From contig NZ_CP152342.1 in NCBI RefSeq assembly GCF_045291395.1, positions 62,001 through 126,000 of the forward strand: a stretch of 64,000 nt of DNA. The letters run 5' to 3'. The DNA is from MR-S7 sp000400995 (GTDB lineage: Bacteria; Pseudomonadota; Gammaproteobacteria; Burkholderiales; Burkholderiaceae_C). The translations under genes were made by a program, and so were the position numbers. The notes beneath the pieces are model-generated. The model did no database searches. It was not told the origin of the DNA and worked only from the letters and a program-made list of their open reading frames with translations. Positions 29,396 to 37,359 of this stretch are shown piece by piece; position 1 is the first letter of the stretch, and each line of letters starts with the position of its first letter.

Positions 29396-30338
29396 TCCCA
29401 CGCCACTCCCAGGCCAGCAGCGCCACGCCCGCGACCGCGAGCGGCGCGAAGTAGTAGAGCGCCCGGTAGGCCAGCACGACGGCCAGCGCCTGGCTGGCGG
29501 GCATCCAGGGGTTCAGCACGGCGGTGCCCACGGCCTCGATCACGCCCAGCCCGGCGGGGATGCGCGAGAGCAGCCCCGCCACCGCGCCCAGCAGCACGGC
29601 GGCCAGCGCCGCGGCGTAGGGCGCCTGGCCGCTCGCCAGCGCCCACAGCGCGCCGCCCATCAGCGCCCAGTTGACGCACGACAGCAGCATCTGCAGCAGC
29701 GCCACCCGCGCGCGCGGCAGCGGTAGTTCATGCCCGCGCACGGCCAGCGGCCGCCCGCCGCGCCAGGCGCACAGCGCCAGGTACAGCGCGGCGACGGCGG
29801 CCAGCACGGCGCCCAGCAGGCGCATGCGGTGCGGGCCGATTTCCCAGCCCGGCGGCAGCGGCGGCGCCCAGGCCCAGAACACGGCGCAGGCCAGCACGCA
29901 GTAGCCCAGCCAGTTGGTGATGATGGACAGCACGATGACCTGCCCGATCTGCCCCGGCTGCAGCCCCTGGCGCGAGTACAGCCGCCAACGCACGGACACG
30001 CCGCCGATGATGGAGCCCAAATTGAGCGCGAACGGATAGGCCGTGAGCGTGACGCCCATGGTGCGCGCCACGCCCAGGCCATGGCGCAGCACGTGGCGGC
30101 CGAACAGGTCGAAGCAGCCATAGGCCAGGTGGCTCGCCCAGGCCAGCAGCGCGCCCAGCGCCAGCGTGCCCGGCGGGAGCGCGCGCAAGGCCTGCCACAC
30201 GCCGGGCCAGTCCACCTGCCGCGCCTGGCGCAGCAGCAGCCATACCACCAGCGCAATCAGTGCGGCCGTGAAGGCGCCCGCCAGCCAGGGCCAGGCGCCG
30301 CGGCTGCGGCGCTGTGGCGGAGCGGTGTGTGCGTGCAT
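29364..30338 (-). CDS. Lysylphosphatidylglycerol-synthase-type membrane protein (YbhN/UPF0104-like)
   Basis: 324 residues with about eight hydrophobic segments: the membrane domain family PF03706 without a catalytic aminoacyl-transfer domain, so probably not a lysyl-PG synthase. YbhN-like proteins are linked to envelope phospholipid handling. Motifs: NLGSIIGGVSVRWRLYSRQG and SRIPAGLGVIEAVGTAVL. Seven nucleotides after clsB. The C-terminus and stop come from a repeat-A copy. Confidence 0.85.
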   Translation of the reverse strand: MHAHTAPPQRRSRGAWPWLAGAFTAALIALVVWLLLRQARQVDWPGVWQALRALPPGTLALGALLAWASHLAYGCFDLFGRHVLRHGLGVARTMGVTLTAYPFALNLGSIIGGVSVRWRLYSRQGLQPGQIGQVIVLSIITNWLGYCVLACAVFWAWAPPLPPGWEIGPHRMRLLGAVLAAVAALYLALCAWRGGRPLAVRGHELPLPRARVALLQMLLSCVNWALMGGALWALASGQAPYAAALAAVLLGAVAGLLSRIPAGLGVIEAVGTAVLNPWMPASQALAVVLAYRALYYFAPLAVAGVALLAWEWRGKIQAKSASSA

Positions 30339-30345
30339 GGGAGGA

Positions 30346-31554
30346 TCAGGCCGCCGGCTTGTGCAGCCCGTCGGCCTCCACGATTTCGATCACGGGTGCA
30401 TGGCGCGGCAGCCAGCCGGCCCAGGCGGGGAACCAGCGCATCAGGTGGTAGACGCAGTAGCCGCGCAGCAGGCGCAGGCCCTCCCAGCGCGTGCGCGGCG
30501 CGGGCTCCACCTGCTTGCAGCTCTCGCGCATCAGGCGCGACAGGCGCTCGTGCAGCGTGGCGTTGAAGCGCGCGTCGCGGATGACGACGTTGGCCTCCAG
30601 GTTCAGCGACAGGCTCAGGGGGTCGAGGTTGCTGGAGCCCACGGTGGCCCATTCGCCGTCCACCAGCGCCACCTTGCCGTGCAGCGGGCGTTCGCAGTAT
30701 TCGTGGATGCGCACGCCCGCGCGCTGCAGGTGGTCGTAGAGCAGGCCGGCGGCGGTCTTCACGATCGGCATGTCGGGCTGGCCCTGCAGGATCAGCGCCA
30801 CCTGCACGCCCCGGCGCGCGGCGCGGCGCATCTCGCGCACCAGCCGGTAGCCGGGGAAGAAGTAGGCGTTGGCGATCACCACGCGCTCGCGCGCGGCGCG
30901 CAGGGCGATGCGGTAGTGGCGCTCGATGTCGGTGGTGTGGTGGCGGTTGTCGCGCGTGACGAAGAGGGCGCCCGCCTCGCCCGCCGGCGGCGGCACGGGT
31001 GGGGCGGCGCGCAGCCGCTGGCGCAGCTCGGCGCGCGGCAGCACGGCGGCCTGCACGAAGCGGTGCATGTGCGCGACGATGGGGCCGCGCACCTCCACGG
31101 CGTAGTCCTGCTTGGCCTCGGGGCCGAAGTCGGCCACGTGGTCGGCCGAGTAGTTGATGCCGCCGATGAAGCCCAGCTCCCCGTCCACCACGACGATCTT
31201 GCGGTGCATGCGCCGTAGCAGGTTCAGCCGCTGGCCGAACAGGCGCCGCCCCGGGTCGAACACGCGAAAGCGCACGCCGGCCTGCACCAGGCTGGCCACG
31301 AAGTCCTCGGGCAGGTCGGGCGAGCCGAAGCCGTCCACCAGCACGTGCACCTGCGCGCCGCCCTGGGCGGCCTGCAGCAGCGCGGCGTGCAGGCCGCGGC
31401 CGATCTTGTCGTCGAACAGGATGAAGGTTTCCACGAACACCTCGCGGCGCGCACCGGCGATGGCCTCGAACACGCACGGGAAGTACTCCTCGCCGTTCTC
31501 CAGCAGGCGGAACTGGTTGCCGCCCACCCAGCGGGCCGATGGCCGGGGCTTCAC
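30346..31554 (-). CDS. clsB: Cardiolipin synthase B
   Basis: Phospholipase-D-type enzyme that makes cardiolipin. 402 residues. Two HKD motifs: HRKIVVVDGELGFIGGINY and HGKVALVDGEWATVGSSNLD. No N-terminal membrane helices, as in ClsB and unlike ClsA. The start is a GTG at 31554 overlapping the upstream stop by 4 nt. The order EEP-clsB-ybhN matches E. coli ybhP-clsB-ybhN, supporting the assignment. Confidence 0.93.
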   Translation of the reverse strand: MKPRPSARWVGGNQFRLLENGEEYFPCVFEAIAGARREVFVETFILFDDKIGRGLHAALLQAAQGGAQVHVLVDGFGSPDLPEDFVASLVQAGVRFRVFDPGRRLFGQRLNLLRRMHRKIVVVDGELGFIGGINYSADHVADFGPEAKQDYAVEVRGPIVAHMHRFVQAAVLPRAELRQRLRAAPPVPPPAGEAGALFVTRDNRHHTTDIERHYRIALRAARERVVIANAYFFPGYRLVREMRRAARRGVQVALILQGQPDMPIVKTAAGLLYDHLQRAGVRIHEYCERPLHGKVALVDGEWATVGSSNLDPLSLSLNLEANVVIRDARFNATLHERLSRLMRESCKQVEPAPRTRWEGLRLLRGYCVYHLMRWFPAWAGWLPRHAPVIEIVEADGLHKPAA

Positions 31555-32318
31555 AGCGCGATCTCCGCGGCCAGCGGCGCGTGGTCCGACAGCCGGTTCC
31601 AGGGCCGGCGCGGCAACGCCAGCGGGGTGTGCACGGACACGCCGCGCACGTAGATGCGGTCCAGCGCCAGCAGCGGCATGGGCGCGGGGAAGGTGCGCAC
31701 CGCGCGGCCGCTGGCGTGCACGAAGACCTCGTGCAGCCCGGCCTCGCGCCGCAGCACCTCGTGCGCGCGGCCGCGCCAGTCGTTGAAGTCGCCCGCGAGG
31801 ATCACGGGCTCGGCCTCGGGCAGCCCGCGCGTCAGCGCGCCCACGCGGCGCAGCTGCTGCTGGCGGTGCGCCTCCTGCAGCCCCAGGTGCACGCAGATGG
31901 CGTGCACCGGCGTGGCATGGCCCGGCGGTTGCAGTGTGCAGTGCAGCATGCCGCGGCGCTCGGGGCCGCTCACGGAAATATCGTGGTTCTCGAAACGTGC
32001 GATGGGGAACTTGGACAGCACCGCGTTGCCATGGTGGCCGTTGTCGTAGACCGCGTTGCGGCCGTAGGCGTACTGCTGCCAGATCGAGTCGGCCAGGAAC
32101 TCGTAGTGCGGCTCCTGCGGGAAGTTGGCCACGCGGCCCGCGTGGCGCTGGTGGGTGCCCAGCACCTCCTGCAGGAACACCACGTCGGCCGACACCTCGC
32201 GCACCGCGTCGCGCAGCTCGTGCAGCATGAAGCGGCGGTTGAAGGAGGTGAAGCCCTTGTGCACGTTCACGGTGAGCACCTTGAACGCGAGGGGACTGGA
32301 AGGGTGTGGCGCGGTCAT
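31551..32318 (-). CDS. Endonuclease/exonuclease/phosphatase family protein (YbhP-like)
   Basis: About 255 residues from ATG 32318 (an ATG at 32348 gives 10 more). EEP-fold motifs: KVLTVNVHKGF, VVFLQEVLG, HGNAVLSKFPIARF, ILAGDFNDWRG, LDRIYVRG and the C-terminal SDHAPLAAEI. Conserved partner of clsB. The substrate could be a phosphodiester or lipid head group; it has not been determined by sequence. First gene of the three-gene operon. Confidence 0.88.
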   Translation of the reverse strand: MTAPHPSSPLAFKVLTVNVHKGFTSFNRRFMLHELRDAVREVSADVVFLQEVLGTHQRHAGRVANFPQEPHYEFLADSIWQQYAYGRNAVYDNGHHGNAVLSKFPIARFENHDISVSGPERRGMLHCTLQPPGHATPVHAICVHLGLQEAHRQQQLRRVGALTRGLPEAEPVILAGDFNDWRGRAHEVLRREAGLHEVFVHASGRAVRTFPAPMPLLALDRIYVRGVSVHTPLALPRRPWNRLSDHAPLAAEIAL

Positions 32319-32392
32319 CGTCCCGATTGTTCCGGGCGCGCCCCGCACGGGCCTGTAGGACGGCTGGCTGAAGGCGTGCCTGTGCCTGCCGC

Positions 32393-32419
32393 AAAAAAGA
32401 AAAGGCCCTTGCGGGCCTT
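32393..32419 (-). terminator. Rho-independent terminator of cysK
   Basis: AAGGCCC and GGGCCTT (32402-32408 and 32413-32419) form a 7-bp stem with a 4-nt loop; on the minus strand a run of T with one C follows. Confidence 0.85.
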
Positions 32420-32424
32420 GGGGG

Positions 32425-33342
32425 TCAGGTCGGCAGGAAGCCTTCGACCGACAGGTAGCGCTCGCCCGTGTCGTAGTTGAAGCCCAGCACGCGGCTGCCC
32501 GCCGGCAGTTCGGGCAGCTTCTGCGCGATGGCCGCCAGCGTGGCGCCCGAGGAGATGCCCACGAGCAGGCCTTCCTCGCGCGCGGCGCGGCGCGCGTATT
32601 CGCGCGCGGGCTCGGCGTCGACCTGGATCACGCCGTCGAGCAGGCTGGTGTCCAGGTTCTTCGGGATGAAGCCCGCGCCGATGCCCTGGATGGGGTGGGG
32701 CGCCGGCTGGCCGCCGGAGATCACGGGCGAGGCCACGGGCTCCACGGCGAACACCTTGAGCTGCGGGAACTGGGCCTTGAGCACGCGGCCCACGCCGGTG
32801 AGGTGGCCGCCCGTGCCCACGCCGGTGATGAGCACGTCGAGCCCCTCGGGGAAGTCGGCCAGGATCTCGCGCGCGGTGGTGCGCGCGTGCACGTCGACGT
32901 TGGCGGGGTTCTCGAACTGCTGCGGGATCCAGGCGCCGGGCGTCTGCGCGGCCAGCTCCTGGGCGCGGGCGATGGCGCCCTTCATGCCCTTTTCCTTGGG
33001 CGTGAGGTCGAAGCTGGCGCCGTAGGCCAGCATGAGGCGGCGGCGCTCGATGCTCATGCTGTCGGGCATCACCAGCACCAGCTTGTAGCCCTTGACGGCG
33101 GCCACGAGCGCCAGGCCCACGCCGGTGTTGCCGCTGGTCGGCTCGATGATGGTGCCGCCGGGCTGGAGCTGGCCGGAGCGCTCGGCCTCCTCGACCATGG
33201 CCAGCGCGATGCGGTCCTTGATGGAGCCGCCGGGGTTGGAGCGCTCGGACTTGACCCACACCTGCGCGGCCGGGCCGAACAGGCGGTTGATGCGCACGTG
33301 GGGCGTGTTGCCAATCGTATGCAGGATGTTGTCAGCTTTCAT
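32425..33342 (-). CDS. cysK: Cysteine synthase (O-acetylserine sulfhydrylase)
   Basis: PLP enzyme making L-cysteine from O-acetylserine and sulfide. 305 residues. The PLP lysine is in [12 protein letters not shown]; the substrate loop [12 protein letters not shown] and the phosphate loop [13 protein letters not shown] are intact. Start ATG 33342 has GGAGGT directly upstream. CysK rather than CysM is favoured by the [18 protein letters not shown] region. Monocistronic with its own terminator. Confidence 0.94.
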   Translation of the reverse strand: MKADNILHTIGNTPHVRINRLFGPAAQVWVKSERSNPGGSIKDRIALAMVEEAERSGQLQPGGTIIEPTSGNTGVGLALVAAVKGYKLVLVMPDSMSIERRRLMLAYGASFDLTPKEKGMKGAIARAQELAAQTPGAWIPQQFENPANVDVHARTTAREILADFPEGLDVLITGVGTGGHLTGVGRVLKAQFPQLKVFAVEPVASPVISGGQPAPHPIQGIGAGFIPKNLDTSLLDGVIQVDAEPAREYARRAAREEGLLVGISSGATLAAIAQKLPELPAGSRVLGFNYDTGERYLSVEGFLPT

Positions 33343-33431
33343 CGGACCTCCGAGGGTTGTGGTGGCGGGAATGCGGCGCATTGTGGCCCACCTCTTCGAC
33401 GCCGGGGCTATATCGATATGGCCCGATCCGC

Positions 33432-33445
33432 TTGATGCGCATCAA
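33432..33445. promoter_or_regulatory. FNR/ANR box
   Basis: TTGATGCGCATCAA fits the FNR consensus TTGAT-N4-ATCAA without a mismatch and is part of a 16-bp perfect palindrome (33431-33446). With a GACAAT -10 at 33487-33492 its centre would lie about 61 bp before transcription start, a class I position for the small gene at 33522. It also lies about 96 bp upstream of cysK. Confidence 0.55.
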
Positions 33446-33521
33446 GGACCGCGCGCGCGGCCGCTGCGCCCGGGCCCCGCGCGCGGGACAATGGCCGCAG
33501 ACAGACCACGGAGGCGAAGCG

Positions 33522-33692
33522 ATGACCCTGCTGCACACCACCATGCTCATGCTGGGCGCGAGCTGCGCGCTGATGCTCGTCGGCTTTTCCGCGCGCGAGT
33601 CGCGCTGGGGCCCGGCGCTGATGATGCTGGGCATCGTGGGCGCGCTGCTGCTCATCGCCTACAACATCTACGAGATGTCGTCGGTGCACTGA
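33522..33692 (+). CDS. Small two-helix membrane protein
   Basis: 56 residues, function unknown. Two hydrophobic segments (LHTTMLMLGASCALMLVGF and ALMMLGIVGALLLIAYNI) joined by a short polar loop ARESRWGP. Good ribosome site (GGAGGCGAAGCG) before ATG 33522. It sits between an FNR box and rnpB; oxygen-controlled expression is an inference. The rnpB promoter probably overlaps its 3' end. Confidence 0.65.
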   Translation: MTLLHTTMLMLGASCALMLVGFSARESRWGPALMMLGIVGALLLIAYNIYEMSSVH

Positions 33693-33700
33693 CCTGGTGG

Positions 33701-33707
33701 GATAATC
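33701..33707 (+). promoter_or_regulatory. -10 element of rnpB
   Basis: GGATAAT ends 7 nt before the likely first RNA base (33715). No convincing -35 hexamer was seen. Confidence 0.4.
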
Positions 33708-33714
33708 GCCCCCG

Positions 33715-34054
33715 TGAAGCCCGCCAGACCGCCGCTGGTGCGATCTGGGAAACCAGGCACTGGAGGAACGTCCGGACTGCACAGGGCAGCGTAGCAGCTA
33801 ACGGCTGTCCACCGCGAGGTGAGGATCAGAGCAACAGAGACGAGTCCCGGGGGAGTGCCTGCGAAGGCAAACCACCGGGGGTGAAACGGGCAATCTCTAC
33901 GCGCAGCAACACCAAGTAGGCACACGTTGACGGGGCCCCCGGAGTGTGCGGGTAGGTGGCATCGAGCCGGGTGGGCGACCCCCGGCCCAGAGTAATGGCG
34001 GTCACGCCGCGGGCAACCGCGGTGCACAGAATCCGGCTTATCGGCGGGCTTCAC
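33715..34054 (+). ncRNA. rnpB: RNase P RNA, bacterial class A
   Basis: Catalytic RNA of RNase P, which trims tRNA 5' leaders. About 340 nt. The ends pair as helix P1: GTGAAGCCCGCC (33715-33726) with GGCGGGCTTCAC (34043-34054). Conserved core sequences: GAGGAACGTCCGGACT near the 5' end, GGGTGAAACGGGCAATCTC, and ACAGAATCCGGCTTAT near the 3' end. The boundaries follow the P1 pairing. Confidence 0.95.
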
Positions 34055-34057
34055 ACT

Positions 34058-34117
34058 TTTCAAATCAAAAAGGGCTGTAGCGCTTGCCAGTCAAGCGCGA
34101 GCAGCTCTTTTTCAGGA
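34058..34117 (-). repeat. Dispersed repeat family A, copy at the M48 gene 3' end
   Basis: On the minus strand: TGCTCCTGAAAAAGAGCTGC, TCGCGCTTGACTGGCAAGCG, CTACAGCCCTTTTTGATTTG. The stop codon of the M48 gene falls at its edge. Confidence 0.85.
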
Positions 34118-35230
34118 GCAATGCGGCGCATGCCCGGCGCGCAGCTCGCGGGCGCGGGCGGCGGTGTCGGGGTGGCTGGAGAGCAGCGACCACAGGCCGT
34201 CCTCCTCCTGCGGCGCCTGCGCGGGGCCGTCCTGGCCCTTGCGGCGCGCCGCACCGTCCTGGGCGATGGCCAGCAGCAGGTCGGCCATGGGCGCGGTGGG
34301 CAGGCCGGCTGCGCGCATCAGCGCGAGCGCGTGGCAGTCGGCCTCGCGCTCGTGGTTGCGGCGGTAGGCCAGGCCGGTGAGCAGCGAGCCGCCGGTGGAC
34401 AGCAGCCCCGACACGTCGCCCAGCGCCAGCCCCAGCCCGATGTTGAGCACGCCTTGCTCCACCACCATGCGCGTGGTGTGGCGGTGCGCCACGTGGCCGA
34501 TCTCGTGCGCCAGCACGCCGGCGATGGCGTCGTCGCCCAGGCGGTGCGCGCGCGCGGCTTCGACCAGCGCGTCGGTGACCACCACGGTGCCGCCGGGCAG
34601 CGCGAAGGCGTTGGCGCCCAGGCCGGAGCGGAACTGCAGTGCGTAGCGCGGCGCATAGCCGGCGTAGCGCCCGGCGCCGGCCTGTGCCGCCAGCGCGTCG
34701 AAGCGCGCGCGCAGCTCGGCCTGGCGCTCGGGGGCGAGCTTGCTGGGCTTGAGCGTGCCATCGTCCATCTGGTGCAGCACCTGCTGCGACAGCGCCGTCT
34801 CCCAGGCCAGCGGCACGTGGCGCGTGAGCTGGGTGGCCAGCCAGGGCGTGCCGTGCCGGTAGAACAGGAACAGGCCCGCCGCCGCCAGCACCAGCACGGC
34901 GGCGAAGACGGGCCAGCGCGTCTGCATGCGCTGCGCTAGGCCGGGCCGGTGGCCCGCGGCGGAGAGCATCGCCTGCCAGGCGGCGGGTTCGTCGATCTCC
35001 AGGCTGCCGCCGTCGCCCAGGTCCACCACCAGCCGGGGCGGCGGGCGGCGCGGGTTCCACTCCTCGGGCCACTCCACCGCGCCGTGGGCGAAGCGGCGCG
35101 GCGGCTGGCCCGGCGCATGCAGCGCGAGTTGCGGACCGCCGGGCGCGGGCTCCAGCACGACGAGGACGGTGCGGGCCTGGCTGCTGGCGCCATCGAACCA
35201 GCGTGCACGCAGGGGCGTGGGGGGCGTCAT
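34112..35230 (-). CDS. M48 family metallopeptidase
   Basis: 372 residues. A small soluble N-terminal domain, one membrane helix (PVFAAVLVLAAAGLFLFY, about 110-127), then the peptidase domain with zinc site HEIGHVAHRH and the glutamate ligand region NHEREADCHALAL. The active domain is probably periplasmic. Its ATG overlaps the stop of the DUF898 gene (4 nt). The DUF898-M48 pair recurs in proteobacteria, hinting at a shared envelope role. Confidence 0.9.
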   Translation of the reverse strand: MTPPTPLRARWFDGASSQARTVLVVLEPAPGGPQLALHAPGQPPRRFAHGAVEWPEEWNPRRPPPRLVVDLGDGGSLEIDEPAAWQAMLSAAGHRPGLAQRMQTRWPVFAAVLVLAAAGLFLFYRHGTPWLATQLTRHVPLAWETALSQQVLHQMDDGTLKPSKLAPERQAELRARFDALAAQAGAGRYAGYAPRYALQFRSGLGANAFALPGGTVVVTDALVEAARAHRLGDDAIAGVLAHEIGHVAHRHTTRMVVEQGVLNIGLGLALGDVSGLLSTGGSLLTGLAYRRNHEREADCHALALMRAAGLPTAPMADLLLAIAQDGAARRKGQDGPAQAPQEEDGLWSLLSSHPDTAARARELRAGHAPHCS

Positions 35231-36486
35231 CCGATCAGGTCGAGGCCGGCCGCGTCGGCCAGCGCGTCGCCGATGCCGCCGGGCTGCTGGCGCCCGAGGC
35301 GGCCGGCCACCTGGTCCACGCCGCCCTTGACGTACAGCGTGACGGATTCGAGCTTCATGCGGTATTCGCTCACCATGGCGAATGGCCGGAAGAAGCCCAG
35401 TGTGACGAGCGTGAGCAGCATGTTGCGCAGCCGCAGCAGGATGTAGGCGCCCACGCGCAGCTGGCACTTGAAGCGGGCGATGCGGCTCACGCCGATGTGG
35501 CTCCAGGTGAGGCGAAACAGCGCCGCCTCGCGGTAGGCGCGCGCGGGCGCGGTGGCCAGCAGCAGCACGAACAGCATTGCCGCGATGCCCGCGAGGATGA
35601 GCAGGAACAGCCCCAGGCCCATGCCGCCGCCCTGGCCCAGCGCCTTGAACAGCGCCCACGAGCCGCGCAGCAGCCCCGCGGCCACGGCGGCCAGCACCGC
35701 CACGGAGGCGATGAACACCCCCAGCGTGGCCAGCCAGAGCTTGACGAAGTCCAGGTACACCGGCTTCCAGCGCCCGGGCTCATCGCCGATGCGCGAGCGC
35801 AGCACCAGCAGGCTGCGGTAGTTGAACTCCAGGCGGATGACGCACAGCACCGACAGCAGCAGCCCCAGCGCGATCAGCCCCCACATGGGCGCGGTGATGG
35901 TGGGCAGCTTGCGGCCCGTGTCCTCGTCCAGCGCAGCGGGCGGCGCCAGCGTCTGCAGGCCCCAGGCCACGGCCAGCCAGACCAGGGCCAGCGCGAACAC
36001 GGGCCAGCTGGCGGTGTACACCTCGCGCCAGTTCGCGGTGAAGGCCAGGCGCAGGCCGCGCCAGCGCGTGTTGGCCAGGCGAAAGCGCATGGCGCTGCCC
36101 CAGATCAGCGGCGCGAGCGCCGCGCCGCCCAGGATGAACAGGCCCACGGCCACGTCCTGCCCGGTGTTGGAGGCGATGTTGTAGGCCAGCGTGAGCAGCG
36201 CCACCACCAGGAAGCCCACCACCATGCGCCGCTGCTGGGCGGTGAACTCCAGCGGGCTGCCCGCCACCAGCGTGTGGCCGTAGAAATACTGCGCCGTGCG
36301 CCGCCGCGCCCAGGGCGTGTAGAAGCCCAGCGTGACGATGGACAGCAGCACGTTCACGATCCACACGCGGAAGTATTCGCCGCCGCTGCCGGTGAAGCGC
36401 AGCCGGTGCGGCTCGATGTCCTGCGACTCGAACGACGAGCGCATGCCCGTGCGCCCGCCCGTGTCGGACAAGGTCTGTGCGTCCAT
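35227..36486 (-). CDS. DUF898 (YjgN-like) membrane protein
   Basis: 419 residues, inner membrane, at least six hydrophobic segments. Two internal repeats of the DUF898 pattern are visible: FRVWIVNVLLSIVTLGFYTPWARRRTAQYFY and RLRNMLLTLVTLGFFRPFAM (given as shorter blocks: LLSIVTLGFYTPWARRR; LLTLVTLGFFRPFA). Function is unknown. Coupled to the M48 peptidase by a 4-nt overlap. Confidence 0.88.
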   Translation of the reverse strand: MDAQTLSDTGGRTGMRSSFESQDIEPHRLRFTGSGGEYFRVWIVNVLLSIVTLGFYTPWARRRTAQYFYGHTLVAGSPLEFTAQQRRMVVGFLVVALLTLAYNIASNTGQDVAVGLFILGGAALAPLIWGSAMRFRLANTRWRGLRLAFTANWREVYTASWPVFALALVWLAVAWGLQTLAPPAALDEDTGRKLPTITAPMWGLIALGLLLSVLCVIRLEFNYRSLLVLRSRIGDEPGRWKPVYLDFVKLWLATLGVFIASVAVLAAVAAGLLRGSWALFKALGQGGGMGLGLFLLILAGIAAMLFVLLLATAPARAYREAALFRLTWSHIGVSRIARFKCQLRVGAYILLRLRNMLLTLVTLGFFRPFAMVSEYRMKLESVTLYVKGGVDQVAGRLGRQQPGGIGDALADAAGLDLIG

Positions 36487-36545
36487 GTTTCCCCTCTCTC
36501 CCTGTGTGTGGTGGCGCGCAGTGTAGCCGCGCGCGGTGCATCAGA

Positions 36546-36600
36546 GGAAAAAGAGGCTCCAGCGCCCGCCCATCAAGCGCAGGCAGCTATGTTTTTAGAA
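36546..36600 (-). repeat. Dispersed repeat family A, copy containing the RsuA-like stop
   Basis: On the minus strand: CTAAAAACATAGCTGCCTGC, GCTTGATGGGCGGGCGCTGG, AGCCTC and a T tract. The TAA stop of the RsuA-like gene is its left edge. Confidence 0.8.
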
Positions 36601-37359
36601 GCGTTCCCAGGGCTGCAGGTAGCGCCAGTGCCCCTCGGGCAGCTTGGCCAGCGGCACGCGGCCGATGCGGATGCGCCGCAGGGCGACCACGTTGAGGCCC
36701 ACGGCCTCGCACATCGCGCCGACCTGGCCCGGGCGGATGCCCTTGAGCGCGAAGCGCAGGCGCCGCTCGCTCTGCCAGCTCACCTTGATCGGGGGCAGGG
36801 GGCGGCCGTTGACGCTCAGTCCGTGGCAGAGCTTTTGCAGGCCGCCGGGGGCGATCTCGCCCGCCACCTCGACGATGCATTCCTGTTCCAGCGTCTCGAT
36901 GTCCTCGGCGAGCTTGCGCGCCATGCGCCGGTCCTGCGTGTAGACCACGAGGCCGCTGGCCTCGGTGGGCAGGGGGGTGAAGCATTCGAGCTGGCGGAAA
37001 TGCCGCTGCAGCACGCGCGGCGGCGGGCCGCCTTCCTTGCGCAGGGTGTCCGGGCCCACGAGCGTCAGCGCCTCGGGCGCGCCCTGGCTGCGGCTGCCGC
37101 GCACGTCGCCCGCAGCCGCGCCCAGCCCGGCCTCGTAGCCGGGCGGCTTGTGCAGGATCAGCGTGACGGGCGGCGCCTCCTCGGGCCGCGCGCCGGGGGC
37201 CAGCACCACCTGCTGGGCGGGCAGTACGCGCGCCCCGGGCGCCTCGACCACCGCGCCGTCCACGCGCACCCAGCCGCCTTCGATGTACAGCTCGGCCTCG
37301 CGGCGCGAGCAGGGCAACTGCTCGGCCAGGCGCTTGGACAGGCGGACCGGCTCAGTCAT
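36595..37359 (-). CDS. RsuA/RluF-type pseudouridine synthase homologue, catalytic Asp not seen
   Basis: 254 residues: an N-terminal S4 RNA-binding domain (RLSKRLAEQLPCSRREAELY) and an RsuA-like synthase fold ending with RRIRIGRVPLAKLPEGHWRYL. In active members the catalytic motif is close to GRLDxxSEGLLLLT; the equivalent here is FTPLPTEASGLVVYT, with proline where the aspartate should be. The enzyme may be inactive and act as an RNA-binding protein. Its ATG overlaps the upstream gene stop by 8 nt; its own stop is inside a repeat copy. Confidence 0.83.
   Translation of the reverse strand: MTEPVRLSKRLAEQLPCSRREAELYIEGGWVRVDGAVVEAPGARVLPAQQVVLAPGARPEEAPPVTLILHKPPGYEAGLGAAAGDVRGSRSQGAPEALTLVGPDTLRKEGGPPPRVLQRHFRQLECFTPLPTEASGLVVYTQDRRMARKLAEDIETLEQECIVEVAGEIAPGGLQKLCHGLSVNGRPLPPIKVSWQSERRLRFALKGIRPGQVGAMCEAVGLNVVALRRIRIGRVPLAKLPEGHWRYLQPWERF

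Noticed and set aside
30346..32394. A 682-codon minus-strand frame including clsB
   Set aside because: The front is the EEP gene in another frame; clsB starts at GTG 31554.
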